From Gyrodactylus bullatarudis (lineage: Eukaryota; Platyhelminthes; Monogenea; Gyrodactylidea; Gyrodactylidae), in the NCBI GenBank assembly GCA_012064415.1, contig SSNU01000295.1, forward strand, positions 1-64,000: a DNA stretch of 64,000 nt, written 5' to 3'. The notes beneath the pieces were generated by a model. The model searched no databases. It saw only the letters and a program-made list of their open reading frames with translations, and was not told where the DNA came from. Position numbers and translations under genes: made by a program. Shown here piece by piece: positions 11,112-22,700 of the stretch; position 1 is the first letter of the stretch, and every line of letters starts with the position of its first letter.

Positions 11112-11960
11112 NNNNNNNNNNNNNNNNNNNNNNNNNNNNNNNNNNNNNNNNNNNNNNNNNNNNNNNNNNNNNNNNNNNNNNNNNNNNNNNNNNNNNNNNN
11201 NNNNNNNNNNNNNNNNNNNNNNNNNNNNNNNNNNNNNNNNNNNNNNNNNNNNNNNNNNNNNNNNNNNNNNNNNNNNNNNNNNNNNNNNNNNNNNNNNNNN
11301 NNNNNNNNNNNNNNNNNNNNNNNNNNNNNNNNNNNNNNNNNNNNNNNNNNNNNNNNNNNNNNNNNNNNNNNNNNNNNNNNNNNNNNNNNNNNNNNNNNNN
11401 NNNNNNNNNNNNNNNNNNNNNNNNNNNNNNNNNNNNNNNNNNNNNNNNNNNNNNNNNNNNNNNNNNNNNNNNNNNNNNNNNNNNNNNNNNNNNNNNNNNN
11501 NNNNNNNNNNNNNNNNNNNNNNNNNNNNNNNNNNNNNNNNNNNNNNNNNNNNNNNNNNNNNNNNNNNNNNNNNNNNNNNNNNNNNNNNNNNNNNNNNNNN
11601 NNNNNNNNNNNNNNNNNNNNNNNNNNNNNNNNNNNNNNNNNNNNNNNNNNNNNNNNNNNNNNNNNNNNNNNNNNNNNNNNNNNNNNNNNNNNNNNNNNNN
11701 NNNNNNNNNNNNNNNNNNNNNNNNNNNNNNNNNNNNNNNNNNNNNNNNNNNNNNNNNNNNNNNNNNNNNNNNNNNNNNNNNNNNNNNNNNNNNNNNNNNN
11801 NNNNNNNNNNNNNNNNNNNNNNNNNNNNNNNNNNNNNNNNNNNNNNNNNNNNNNNNNNNNNNNNNNNNNNNNNNNNNNNNNNNNNNNNNNNNNNNNNNNN
11901 NNNNNNNNNNNNNNNNNNNNNNNNNNNNNNNNNNNNNNNNNNNNNNNNNNNNNNNNNNNN
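11112..11960. other. Assembly gap (849 N)
   Basis: A run of unknown bases. It lies inside the locus of the membrane-protein gene, where at least one exon is missing by phase: exon 12131-12180 leaves phase 2, while exon 10195-10230 needs phase 1. Apparent open frames crossing the N run are meaningless. Confidence 0.98.
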
Positions 11961-12078
11961 TTCAATTTTGTTTTTTTTCCAGCCTTAATTACATACTAAA
12001 TAGACAATTGAGTTTTACAAATACAAAATGAAAAAATACAAAATTGACTTCTTCATTCTACGAACTAGACCTGAAAAA
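11961..12078. repeat. Right arm of perfect inverted repeat flanking the gap
   Basis: Exact inverted copy of 10961-11078. Identity over 118 bases implies either a very recent foldback insertion or an assembly artefact in which one strand was joined to its own complement across the gap. Confidence 0.9.
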
Positions 12079-12130
12079 GGTATAGTGCTCATATTAGTAC
12101 TCACAATAGTATAGGAAATTCAATACTCAC

Positions 12131-12180
12131 TTGTATACATTTAGGCGGGAATATTTGTCAATACAGTCTCCTTCTAGTCT
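12131..12180 (-). CDS. Probable small exon, upstream part of membrane-protein gene
   Basis: A 50-base stretch has a strong acceptor (TATTCTCAG) and a strong donor (CAA|GTGAGT). Only one frame is open and it reads RLEGDCIDKYSRLNVY. It lies just right of the gap on the strand of the membrane-protein gene and could be part of its extracellular region. The phases do not join exon 10195-10230 directly, so another exon would be needed between them, possibly within the gap. Confidence 0.45.
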
Positions 12181-12431
12181 CTGAGAATATAATGAAGAAT
12201 ATCGTCACGCTTGTGTATAAGAGAAGTCTTAAAAGAATCAGCTCAAAGATGAAACAAAAATGTCAAAGCTTAACAATTAGCTTCCAAAAGAAAAAAAAAT
12301 ATTGTGAAGAAACCTTTTCAATAATCAAGAATACATATGATATTGGCTTATTGGAAGAATGAGAAGAAATATTCTCTTATTTTGATTTATTACTATATGT
12401 AATATTTATTGCTATTGTTTTATATTAGACC

Positions 12432-12450
12432 AGGGTTTCTCAACGGTTGA
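12432..12450 (+). repeat. hAT-like terminal sequence (single end)
   Basis: CAGGGTTTCTCAACG resembles the terminal inverted repeats common in hAT transposons (CAGNGNTTCTCAA). No matching right end or 8-bp target duplication was found, so this is a weak call. Confidence 0.25.
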
Positions 12451-12900
12451 GACTCGGCCTACAATAATTTCAGAAGATATTTATGCTATAGAATTTTTTC
12501 AGTTTGCAGAATAGTGTTGGGAAGAAGACTTATGAAGAGGATTTGAAAATTTTAAATAAAACCAACAGTTAGATATTTATATATATTGTGTTGTTACTCG
12601 TAAGTAAACACAGGAAATAATAGTTAACACTGTTTCTTTTTTACAAAATGTTGAGGCTTGCAAACCATTAAAGTTACTTGAATTTGTGATAAGAAAATCT
12701 CTACAGTTATTTGAGACATTTGAAATTCATGGATCTACTTCCGCAGATGAAAATTCAAAGTTTTTTCTCTTGGATTTAAAAACCTACGATCTAAAGGAGA
12801 TTCATACCTCGATAATTCTGATGCCATATCCAATGCTTTGAAAAATTGTATATGATATAATATCAACCTGTTTATAGATTATAGAATCCTTATTAATTAT

Positions 12901-13116
12901 TTATAATAAAGATATTAAAATATCCTTGATTGACTGAACATCTTTAACTTGCATAATTCCTATATCAAAATGATTCCAAAAATGATTTTCTGCATGATTG
13001 ATGATCAAGAGGTTCTTTCCATGAAAATTCTTTAACCATGAAAAGAAGATATTTCCTCCGAAAAGACCATCATCTCCTGTAGAGAGAACTGTATTTCTTG
13101 TCAGAGATGAAACCTC
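12901..13116 (-). CDS. Unassigned coding-like open frame or terminal exon
   Basis: The frame is open for 71 codons and ends at TAA 12901-12903. It starts after an in-frame TAA with acceptor-like AGs (TTCTAAG) at its head. It reads EVSSLTRNTVLSTGDDGLFG, then GNIFFSWLKNFHGKNLLIIN, HAENHFWNHFDIGIMQ and onward. Composition (Gly, Asp, Trp, His, balanced hydrophobics) is protein-like, unlike chance frames in this AT-rich DNA. It lies between the MON2 stop and the membrane-protein exons, on the same strand. A GT after GIMQ would allow splicing in phase to 12131-12180. Not recognised. Confidence 0.4.
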   Translation of the reverse strand, partial: EVSSLTRNTVLSTGDDGLFGGNIFFSWLKNFHGKNLLIINHAENHFWNHFDIGIMQVKDVQSIKDILISLL

Positions 13117-13558
13117 TTAGAATTTGCGAAATTCTCTACAAAGTGATCATGAAATTTTGAAAGTAATTAAAACTATTGATAATGAAGGTAAAATACTCAA
13201 TCCAGATATAAATGAAACAAGTTGAAAGAATTCTTCAAAATTGATAATATATATATAATATAGTTTTATTCAAAATTTTCATCATTTCTAGCCATCAAAA
13301 AGCGTATTGCCTCATGAACAGATAAAAAAGTTTCTTATTTTAATGTCTATCTCTTTTGAGGTGTGAAAGTAAAAGATTTAGAGATCATTTTGTGGTAGGT
13401 TCTGTTATTTTTCCTTTTTCTAAAAACATTACAAATAATTAATTTGTTTTTCTTTATTCCATAATACACAAACTGTCTTTCAGTCAGGGTTCACTCGTGA
13501 ATAAATCAGTTTGAGTAATTTAAAAAAAGCAGATAAAAAATACATAAAACATGGAATA

Positions 13559-13564
13559 TTTATT
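13559..13564 (-). terminator. Candidate poly(A) signal of MON2
   Basis: AATAAA on the minus strand, 23 bases beyond the MON2 stop codon. It is plausible as the cleavage signal, though the 3' UTR would be very short and AATAAA is common in such AT-rich DNA. Confidence 0.45.
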
Positions 13565-13586
13565 TATGGATGTAGGTACTGAACAC

Positions 13587-13765
13587 TCATAGGGGTTGAA
13601 TTCTTTTATTAGTCTTGGCTAGGGACTCTGAAGTGAGAAATATCGAGTAGGCTGAAAGAATATGATGTAGGGGTTGAGTTAGGAATGAATAGACAGGTAA
13701 TATTTGAATGCAATCAACAAAGTAAGGATAGATTGACAAGATAAGGGATATGACCTCTTCATCAT
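13587..13765 (-). CDS. MON2: MON2 last exon (C-terminus)
   Basis: Acceptor TCAATTTCAG. Two bases complete a codon, then DDEEVISLILSIYPYFVDCI, continuing to SESLAKTNKRIQPL and TGA at 13587-13589. The segment matches the family's C-terminal TWAQVIALYPTLVECI block and its short basic/proline tail. It needs a preceding exon in phase 1. Confidence 0.88.
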
Positions 13766-16700
13766 CTGAAATTGAAAAAAAATTAATAAAAAAATCGACA
13801 ATAAATTGTGAAAATTAATATTGGTACAAAATGATAAATTGATGTGAAAAATGAAATTTTGTTAAACAAACTTTTTTTATTTTCCCGAATATCCTTTATC
13901 ATGAGTGTGGTGGCCCGAAAGACAAATTGAATTTCTAATAGGCGACTCCTGAAAATTGCAAAGATTAACAAAATGATAATCCATCGACTCAAAAATGTTG
14001 GATCGATAAAAAGCTAGCCTCTAATCCACAAGCGATATCGGCCATTAGATATAAAAATCGATATACCTGAAAGAATTCTCTTCACTCTTCTACAGACTCA
14101 TTTTCTTGAGAAGTTTTATGTGTGAACATTATTATTCATATTGATAAGTAAACTCTGGATTTCCATAAACTCATTGGGTTATTTTAGACAATGATAGCAT
14201 TTGTATATATACGAATAAATTATAATAATAAATTAAGAGGGTTTACCTAGACGAAATAAACTTGGTGCAGGAAACTCAAGTCTTTAGAATTATTCTAGAG
14301 CTTTGAGAATTTTATGTATTTATATAAATATATTTATAACAGTTTCTTCTTTTTCAAAACAATGTAATAAAAATAATTTTCTAAATTTTCATCAAAAATT
14401 ACACAGTCTAACAAAAGTTTTTATGTTTATTGAAATTATGCCTGTTATAATGAGATTCTGTGAATTTGAAAATGTTTAGATTTCGAAAAATATTCGAATT
14501 TGTGATTCATTGAATTTTTGGTCTTATTTTGCTCTAAAATGTTTATCATAGCTTGCATTACAATTCTAAAAAGACAGAAATTATCTGCAAAAAGTTCTCT
14601 ACAACTCGTCGCCTCAAACCTTTTTGACCTCTTCTGGTTTAGAATCTTTGGCTCGATAGTATCTTTCAATTTTTTTGCATTAGTGAAAAATTTTAATCTC
14701 TTTTTGAAGCTGCTAGAACTGGGGGAAAAATCTTTTAAATAACCAAATACGGTGTTAAACTAGGCTTTTTTAAGATCTGAATGAATTTTTTGATGAGATA
14801 GCAGTTATAAAATCTGTTATTTTGCTAGACTGTGTTATTAAATCTATATTTCTTTCAATTTAATATTGAATATCGAGATCAAATTCGAATCCATTTGAAC
14901 GATAATATTGCCGAATTTCATCAAGAATATTTTCGTTTGGTTTGGACAAGAAAAGTTGAAAGTGAAAAAGTGAAGAGAAAACGACGTAGAGACACTGGAC
15001 AGCAGAAAATTGATCAGTTTGTGAAAAGACAGGAATAATTAGTTATGAGCAGAGCCTTCACGTTGACGACTCTCTTCCTCCCCTTCCCCTAATGAGGCCT
15101 AAAATACAATCACGAAATGGACCTATGGAAGCTGGGAAATATTTTGCATTGTAATAGTATTTAAATGTTACCGGGGTGGAATCTGACAAGACCCAGCGAA
15201 ATATAACGTTATAGTTTTCTCTAACCTTCCTTATGAGTTTAGAACCAAACAAAAAATTCGAATTCAGTCAAGGCACAGTCAAGTTTCAGAAAGAAAGCTC
15301 CAAAAGTAGATAACTATAAGAGGAAAGAATAATTTTTTACTGAGATTTTTCGATGTTTGTACACCAAATGCATTTTGCAAGTATAATGTTCCTCAAAATC
15401 AATAAAAGCATATGTTTACATACACAACATATGAGCTTAATAGACACATTGACCAAAATGAATGTATTTGCTGTTGCCGGATTATTACTGCTAGACAATA
15501 AACATATGGCCAGATTGATATATATTATTATATGGGAAAAGATTGAAAAAGATATATAGGTAGGCCTCTTTTTTTCATCGATGAATTATCGAGAGTGTGA
15601 TAGAAGGAACAAGATAAATTGAAATGAAGCGCAATATGAGATAGAAAAGTAGCAATATGTACTAGGCAAGAAAGAAGAATAAACGCCTAACAAAAAGAGT
15701 GAAGTACCATCGCAGAAGCAATAAAAATTCAACTTGATGCAAGACTTCACTTAAAGAAATATTTCTGTAATATGAATAATGATGCTTACGAGATTTGAGT
15801 ATCGAATGAGAAATAACATTTTTCGTTGATTTTAAAAATGAGAGACTGATAAAATGATTTATTTTAGGATCATGAAATGTTTAATGAGATTACCTGAATA
15901 TAAAGAGAGTCTGACCTATGATAATTTTTTGATTCAATTCAATTTCCTTCTTCTGTCCTAAAATCTGAATCCAACACTGTTAACCTCTGTCTAACGTTTT
16001 TTTTTATCACTAAAAATTTAAACCTCTTCATAATTGATTAATTTCATGTCCACTATTGTTGAGAAAATTTTGAAAAAACATTTGAATACAGTACTAAGAA
16101 ATAGTATCAAAAAGACTTATATTATTTTTAAAAACAACTTTTAAATTATATTTTTGGGCTATGTTCTTCTAAAAAATAATTTGAACATCAGCTTGACTTC
16201 TAATGTTTTTGGGGGAATATGGTTTATTAAAAAACTCTTCTTCAACTTTCATAAATTTGATCATCAGACCAATTTCAGGTCCTCTTCTATTGAATTTGAA
16301 ATATTCATGTTTTTTGAATAGAGGAAATATCTAGGGATATTGTAAAAACGATAAACGACAAGAAAGTTATTAATGTATTGAAGAGATAATGGAAAGAACA
16401 TTAATTTCTCACATCACGCAATCTTCGAAATGTGTTTAGTACTTACTTAGAGACTCAAGAAGATCAGATTTTACTGACATTATAAAAAGTGTTAAAAAAT
16501 GGAAATTCACTTGTACTCTCATTTCCTTATTTGAAAGATAAGGAACTATTTCTCATCCTTAAATTTGGATAGTCGTGTCCAATGATGACTGTATGAAGGA
16601 GAAAGAAAGATTTTTTCAGAAGAAAAGAAAAAATCAAAATATTGCACGAATCCATCTGTAGCAAAAATGTATGTTCAAGATGAAAATGACATTTGTTGCA

Positions 16701-19700
16701 TGAATTTCAAATTACTTATAATTAGCATTATAAGAGGAGAGGAGATGTTTTTATTCCCTCTTCTTACTTGCCTGTCCAAATTTAATAAGATCAATAGAAT
16801 CTAATCCACAAGAGATCAAATTAATAATAACTATGAAAAAGACTGTATTAAGAAAAAATGCTAGAAAAGTTTCTTATAGTTACTTTCATCAATGTTCAAA
16901 TGCCTAAAGATTAGGGTAATACAAATTTTCACAATTTTTTCAGCTATTTGCTCATTCGATAGGGAATTAAATTTTGAGAAAAAACCTATTGAATCAAATA
17001 TTTTTAATTTGAAAATTATAACTTTTAAATCTGCACCAACAAATTTTGAATGAATGTTACTATGATAAATGTTGAAATTCACGATTTTGAGCTATCTGTA
17101 TGACTTTTGGATAGGAAAATTATTCTGATAATTATCCCTTCACCACAAATCCTCTGAAAATTTTGATGAAAATCTTCTTTTCTGCGTAAAAGCCTACAAA
17201 TTCGCAAATCGCGGGAAAAAATATTTGTGTATTACCCTACTAAACAAACATTCTTAGCTTGAGGCAAGAAGCTGCCGAGTTCAACTCATAAAGCAGAGAA
17301 CGATGATCACCCCAATCCTCAGTACTAGCAAAAATTAAAAGGTGCGAAGAAAAATGTTAACTCTACACAGAGTCATGGGTAACCCTTAACTATTACAATC
17401 GACAATCAGAGGAAAGCAATAAACAAATTATAGGTCTTCCCTGTTCCGTCTTGTAGTCCTTTTGTACTGTTATTCGATAGAACTAATCATAGGGTAGAAA
17501 TTTTTAGAAATTCAAAATTGAATTTGAAGTAAGAAAATCAAAAATTGATTATATGACCACGATATTCAGGGTTTCAACCAAAAAGAGAAACGAAACGAAT
17601 ACTCGATTTTCATTGGTTGATTTTATTCTTGAGTTTTATTAATCGGCCGGAGGTTGATCCAGAGATGTTTAATAACTAGGTTATTACCGAGCCTTACTCT
17701 ATTTATATGACTTAAACTTCAAAATTAATAATGAAGAGTTAAAAATTCGGCGATTTTTTTCATCTAAAATCAGGCTATCTTTGAGGTTCAAGCAAATAGA
17801 GTCCAGACAATTGTATATTTGAATTTTACAGGTATGATTACTCGATTAAGTTATCTTGGTTTTCAAGAAAACGTTTTAAACAAAAAAAATGTTTGGAAAA
17901 AATCAACTTCCTTTAAATTAGTATTGCACGAGTTTGACATATGATAGACCTGTGATGTTTATGTATTTCAGAGACTTTAAGGGTTAAATAAGCTAGTTCA
18001 AGTAAGATGATCAATCAAATTATGAGATTTCCATTAATTCTGACAGGAATCAGTTTGATTTACAAAATAATGGAGAATTTCACCAATAAATGAATCTAGA
18101 AATTATTTGAAGTATTGAAAAAACAAGAGTTTTATTTACACTGAATACGTATTTCTTCATCAGCAGTGTTACTTTAAAAATATTTATAATTTCCATTTTT
18201 AAAGTAACACTGCTGATGAAGCTTTAAGAAATACGTATTCAGTGTAAATAAAAATCTTGTTTTTTCAATACTTCAAATAATTTCTAAATGCAAATAAGTG
18301 GATTTTCGGACGTATATACAAAATTACGTGAATCTCTGGTATATAATAAATGAATCAGATAACCAAATATCTCGTCAACTTACCTTTGAAGAGGGCACTT
18401 GTTATTGAATTTGGCGAGTTTGATGAAATCCTGCAATGTCTTTTTGCACAAGATCATTATTGATTTGATAGATTTTTGAATGACTTGATTAGAGTGTTTA
18501 GTGTCATTTGTAGGTACACTATTTGATGTTGAAGAAGAATTCAAGGCGAATCCAAGGACTGTGTCAAAACAGTATCTCGCAAAGTTTTCTTTCTGTGACG
18601 AACCTGAATATAAATTTCAATTCAATGATTCAATAATAATGATGAATTTATCCGTTTTAAATATTAAACGTTCGTTTTCAGATTTTCAAATTTTCCACAA
18701 TTATCATGGCATAATTCTTGAAAGAAAATTTGTTATCTTGCTTGAGATTCCTGATTTCCGCGAATATATTATCCTTTTGCGGACTATTATCTTGCATCTT
18801 GAAGGTAGAACACGATAATAGATTATGCGTGAATATGAGCTCTTTATTTTCGTCGGTTCTCTGATTGGTCCAAACGAACTTTACAAATTTCATTGAATAA
18901 TACTCTGTATAAAAATACATGTCGGAGTAGTGTCTGGTGAGAACCAACGAAAATAAAGAGCTTATATTTACTCATAACCTATTATCGTTTTCTACCTTCA
19001 AAATTTATTATATCATGAGAGAAAAATTCTGGTGTTTCTTACTTTATTCTGATATTTTTGATTTTTGGAAAGCTGATATTTTACTGGTATATTTGGATTT
19101 AGGTTTTGAAAATAGGACTTTTGAAATTGAACTCAACCAAATTAGATTGAGGCATAGAAAGTTTCTCAGTGAATCTCTAATATTACTTACTCTAAGATAT
19201 TCAAGATCGAAGACTCAAACTTGAAAATAAAGTTGGTTGGTACGAAATTGGTGATCGATGATTTTTACAGAAATCTCAAATCCAGATAATGATGCCTACT
19301 TTACCGAAAAAAACTGCAAAAACATTAATTCAAATTCTGATTTGGCGCAAAAATCCCACTTTTTGAACTCTGAGCTGAACATTTTTATTGATTTAAAAGT
19401 GGCAGAATGGTCAAAAGAAGTTTTTTAGGATCGAGATATCTCGATTATATAAGAAAATCGGTTATGGCCAATAAGTTCTCGAAAGATTCGCCAATTTTTG
19501 GGATTTTGATATATCGAAATTTCATTGATTTTTCAGTAGCGAAAATGATCAAGAAATCCAAATTCAAATCCAAACCGGTGATGAGAACAGATGTAGCATA
19601 ATCGATTTTCTTACAATCTTGATCATACAAACCATGGATTGAAGCTCACTTCTTAATTCGGCTGGATTCATTTCAAGATTGAACGATCTACTCATGTCAA

Positions 19701-22700
19701 CAGTAGCAATTTCATCATGACCATTCTGATAGGGAATCACCCCACTCTGAGTAGAGCCCTGGCAGAGTATCTTCACAATACAGTGTATAAATGACTCGGG
19801 ACATTGAGTTCCATTTGAATTAGAGAGGAAATACTCATTGAGAATTGAGACAATCTGAAAATTAAATCTTCAATTAAACCTCACGAGTATAAAGAATGTG
19901 ATGCAACGACTAGAGTATTTTCTAAAATTATAAAAACAATTTTTTTTAATTTAGATAAGAAGAAGAATATCATAGAGACGCTTCTGATTTTCCTAATTTT
20001 TTAGAATTGGATTTCAGTTTTGTTTTTTCTTCATTTTCTCAAGAAAATCAAATGTTACAACACTCATTTTGAAAATTTAACTTGAAACATCTAATAAAAA
20101 AGTCATTTTTGCAAATGGGAGTTTTAATGCAAATGGGTGTATAAGCCCCCAAATTGCGTTCTAGGGTTCAGCGTTGAATTACAGGTCTTCTTGAGAAAAT
20201 CTATTTCACTGCCGAGCTCTAAATTGGCTGCAACTGAAATCGGCGATTTCATGAGGGAGATAGAATTTCTGAATATTATCCTTTCAAGTGAAACTGTTAA
20301 TCTTTTGCATTTGGGAATTGAAAAGAGATCACGATATTAACTTGGATAATAATTAAAAGTTTACACGAAAGTTTGTCAATCATGATGCAAAAAGATGTAT
20401 TTTATGAAAGTAAAAGTTAGATTTTGATAGTTTTCATGAACTAGTTTTCAACAACTAAATGTCATTTTGAATAAAGTTCTGTTAAAAGTTAAACAAAAAG
20501 ATGATGATATAAATTAAAAATTGAATATTATTTTTATTTCTTTGAAAAAAACTTACTTTAATATCCAAAGCCTCATGTTGATTAAGGTCCTCAATAGGTA
20601 GATTTGCTGGGATCGGCCTTGAATGAAAAAGAGAAATGGATTTTTAAAATTATTCAAATCAAATTCAACCTTGAAGAATAATTTTCTATCAAGTTTGAAT
20701 TTTAATATTACAAATCAGCAAAAAGAAAATCTTGATCACTTGTTACCAGACAAGAGAAGTTTTTGATTTGATCCATGTTTCCTCAAATATAAAGCTAGTT
20801 GACATGAAGATGAGAATTTACTATTTTTACAAAAAACACAATATTTTGTACCGAAAAGTAAGAAATAGAATTATATACTAAGGAACGGCCGTTATTTGAA
20901 TTCCGAAAATGCACCATATTTTGACTTTTTATCATTGCTCGAAATCAAAAAATCTGAAATCTCGAATGGAAATGACGCAAAATTAAAAAAAATTGTGTTT
21001 TTGATTTTCCGGAAAAAAATTTTAGCTTTTCTTAAACACATAAAATTCTCATCTTCATGTCAACCAGCTGTATTATAATAATTATCAAACAAGAAATTAA
21101 TACGAGATTACGAAACTTGACTCGGACAAAACTTTTAGAAAAACACTCTGCAAAATTGGGACTCCTAACTTCACCTCTTCAAGCCTAAACGTCATGCTAC
21201 ATGATGTTCATAGTTCAAGTATCAAATTGTGATTTTGAATAATATGACTCTCAAGTGTGACGAAATTAAAAAGGAAAATTATTCGGCATTTCAAGTATAG
21301 ATGAATATTTAATTCTAATTTTTTTGTTTTTTATAAAGCTCACTTTGAAAATGAGGAAATCATTTCTAACGAGAAAAGCCGCTCAAATGAATAAATGAGT
21401 GAAGAATAGAATAAACTAACTATTAACTAGAAGAAATTCAGTGAAAATATTTACCGTTGCGCTATTATTTGAATTAAATTATCCCTGTTTTATCCATAAG
21501 ATGAATAGATTCGAATCAGAATTGTTCTTTATCTAAGAGTGTTTTCAGGGTGGAAAGATAGATTGGCATATGTATTTTAGAATTCTCGAAACTTCTGGGA
21601 GGATTATGAATTAATCCAAAAATTATAGTTGATATGCCTTGGTTATCAAAGTATCAGCACACAAATATTAGTATTTATAACCAATGAGTTCAAATCCTTG
21701 AATTTTCTTCCTTCTTATACAATCTCAAGCTGAGATTTTTGTATTCATGAATTATCTGGGTATATTTAATACTGTATTTTAAGAAAAAGAGCGGTTATCT
21801 ATTCATTAGTCAATAAAGTTGAGAATTTAATTAAAGTATTACAAGAGATGAAACAATTTCCTCTTTTAATCGCTTGAAGTCTGCGAGATTTATAGAAATA
21901 TTGAGCTCAAACGTTGGAAAAGCAAAAATATCGGATTAAAAATATCATCATCCTTATATTAACCAGATTTATATATCTTCTCTGAGTTATTCTGATAATA
22001 ACAATTAATAATATTTATCAGAGAAATATCATTTTCCTGTCATCCTCAGATATGAAGAACATTTATCCGATCTCATGTTAAGATAATTTGATCTATTTTT
22101 GCCATGTTAATCTGAAAATCTAAATCTTTCCCCATTCCATAAAGGTGTATTTAACAGGAAACTACATTGATTAATTAGCATCAGCTTCTCAATCTCTCAA
22201 ATGTCAAGTGGATATCATGAAATTTTTAGACTGATTTTTTATCTTCATATTTTTTCTCTCTTTTTCGCCCGAATTTTAATCAATGCTTTGATAGATCAGA
22301 AAAAAATACTCTTAGAGAGAACGAGAAAGATGGAAGAAAAGATTTGGACACAGTTCAAGTCTGTATTCTCAAAGAGCAGATCAAGGTTATTGATTAATTT
22401 CCTATTTATTCTTAATGGAAAAAGTTTAATTTTTAATAACTTGAATCAATTGATCATTTATTCTTTAACTGACTGCATATTGATCCTGAAATTATACCTC
22501 AGACCAGATTCGAATATTGATCAAAATTATATGCATATTAATCTCAAACACTGATACTTAGAATTTAGATTTGAGAAAAGATTCGATTTTGGCTAATGTC
22601 TTTCAGAGAAAATCTTCATCTGGAAATTAATCAATTATTTGGAATTTCAATGGTTAAATTCGGGTTTTTTATCGCTTCAAATCTCCGAAATCATCAAAAG

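Noticed and set aside
11084..12031. Long open frames across the N run
   Set aside because: They exist only because N cannot encode a stop; the flanks are the inverted repeat.
14247..14291. Exon-like block LEFPAPSLFRL before the last MON2 exon
   Set aside because: Its phases could bridge two exons, but the acceptor is poor, there is no family similarity, and it does not solve the missing donor of exon 14598.
16861..17082. Minus-strand frame NEQIAEKIVKICITLIF as the missing MON2 exon
   Set aside because: No acceptor gives the required phase without a stop, whereas 14598 fits both phase and the expected sequence.
18501..18818. 105-codon plus-strand frame
   Set aside because: Its first part lies opposite the MON2 exon 18384-18603, which explains the openness. 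The rest is intronic.
22201..22554. 117-codon plus-strand frame in a MON2 intron
   Set aside because: Composition is dominated by Ile, Leu, Lys, Asn and Phe. No domain, splice context or repeat support; consistent with chance in AT-rich DNA.
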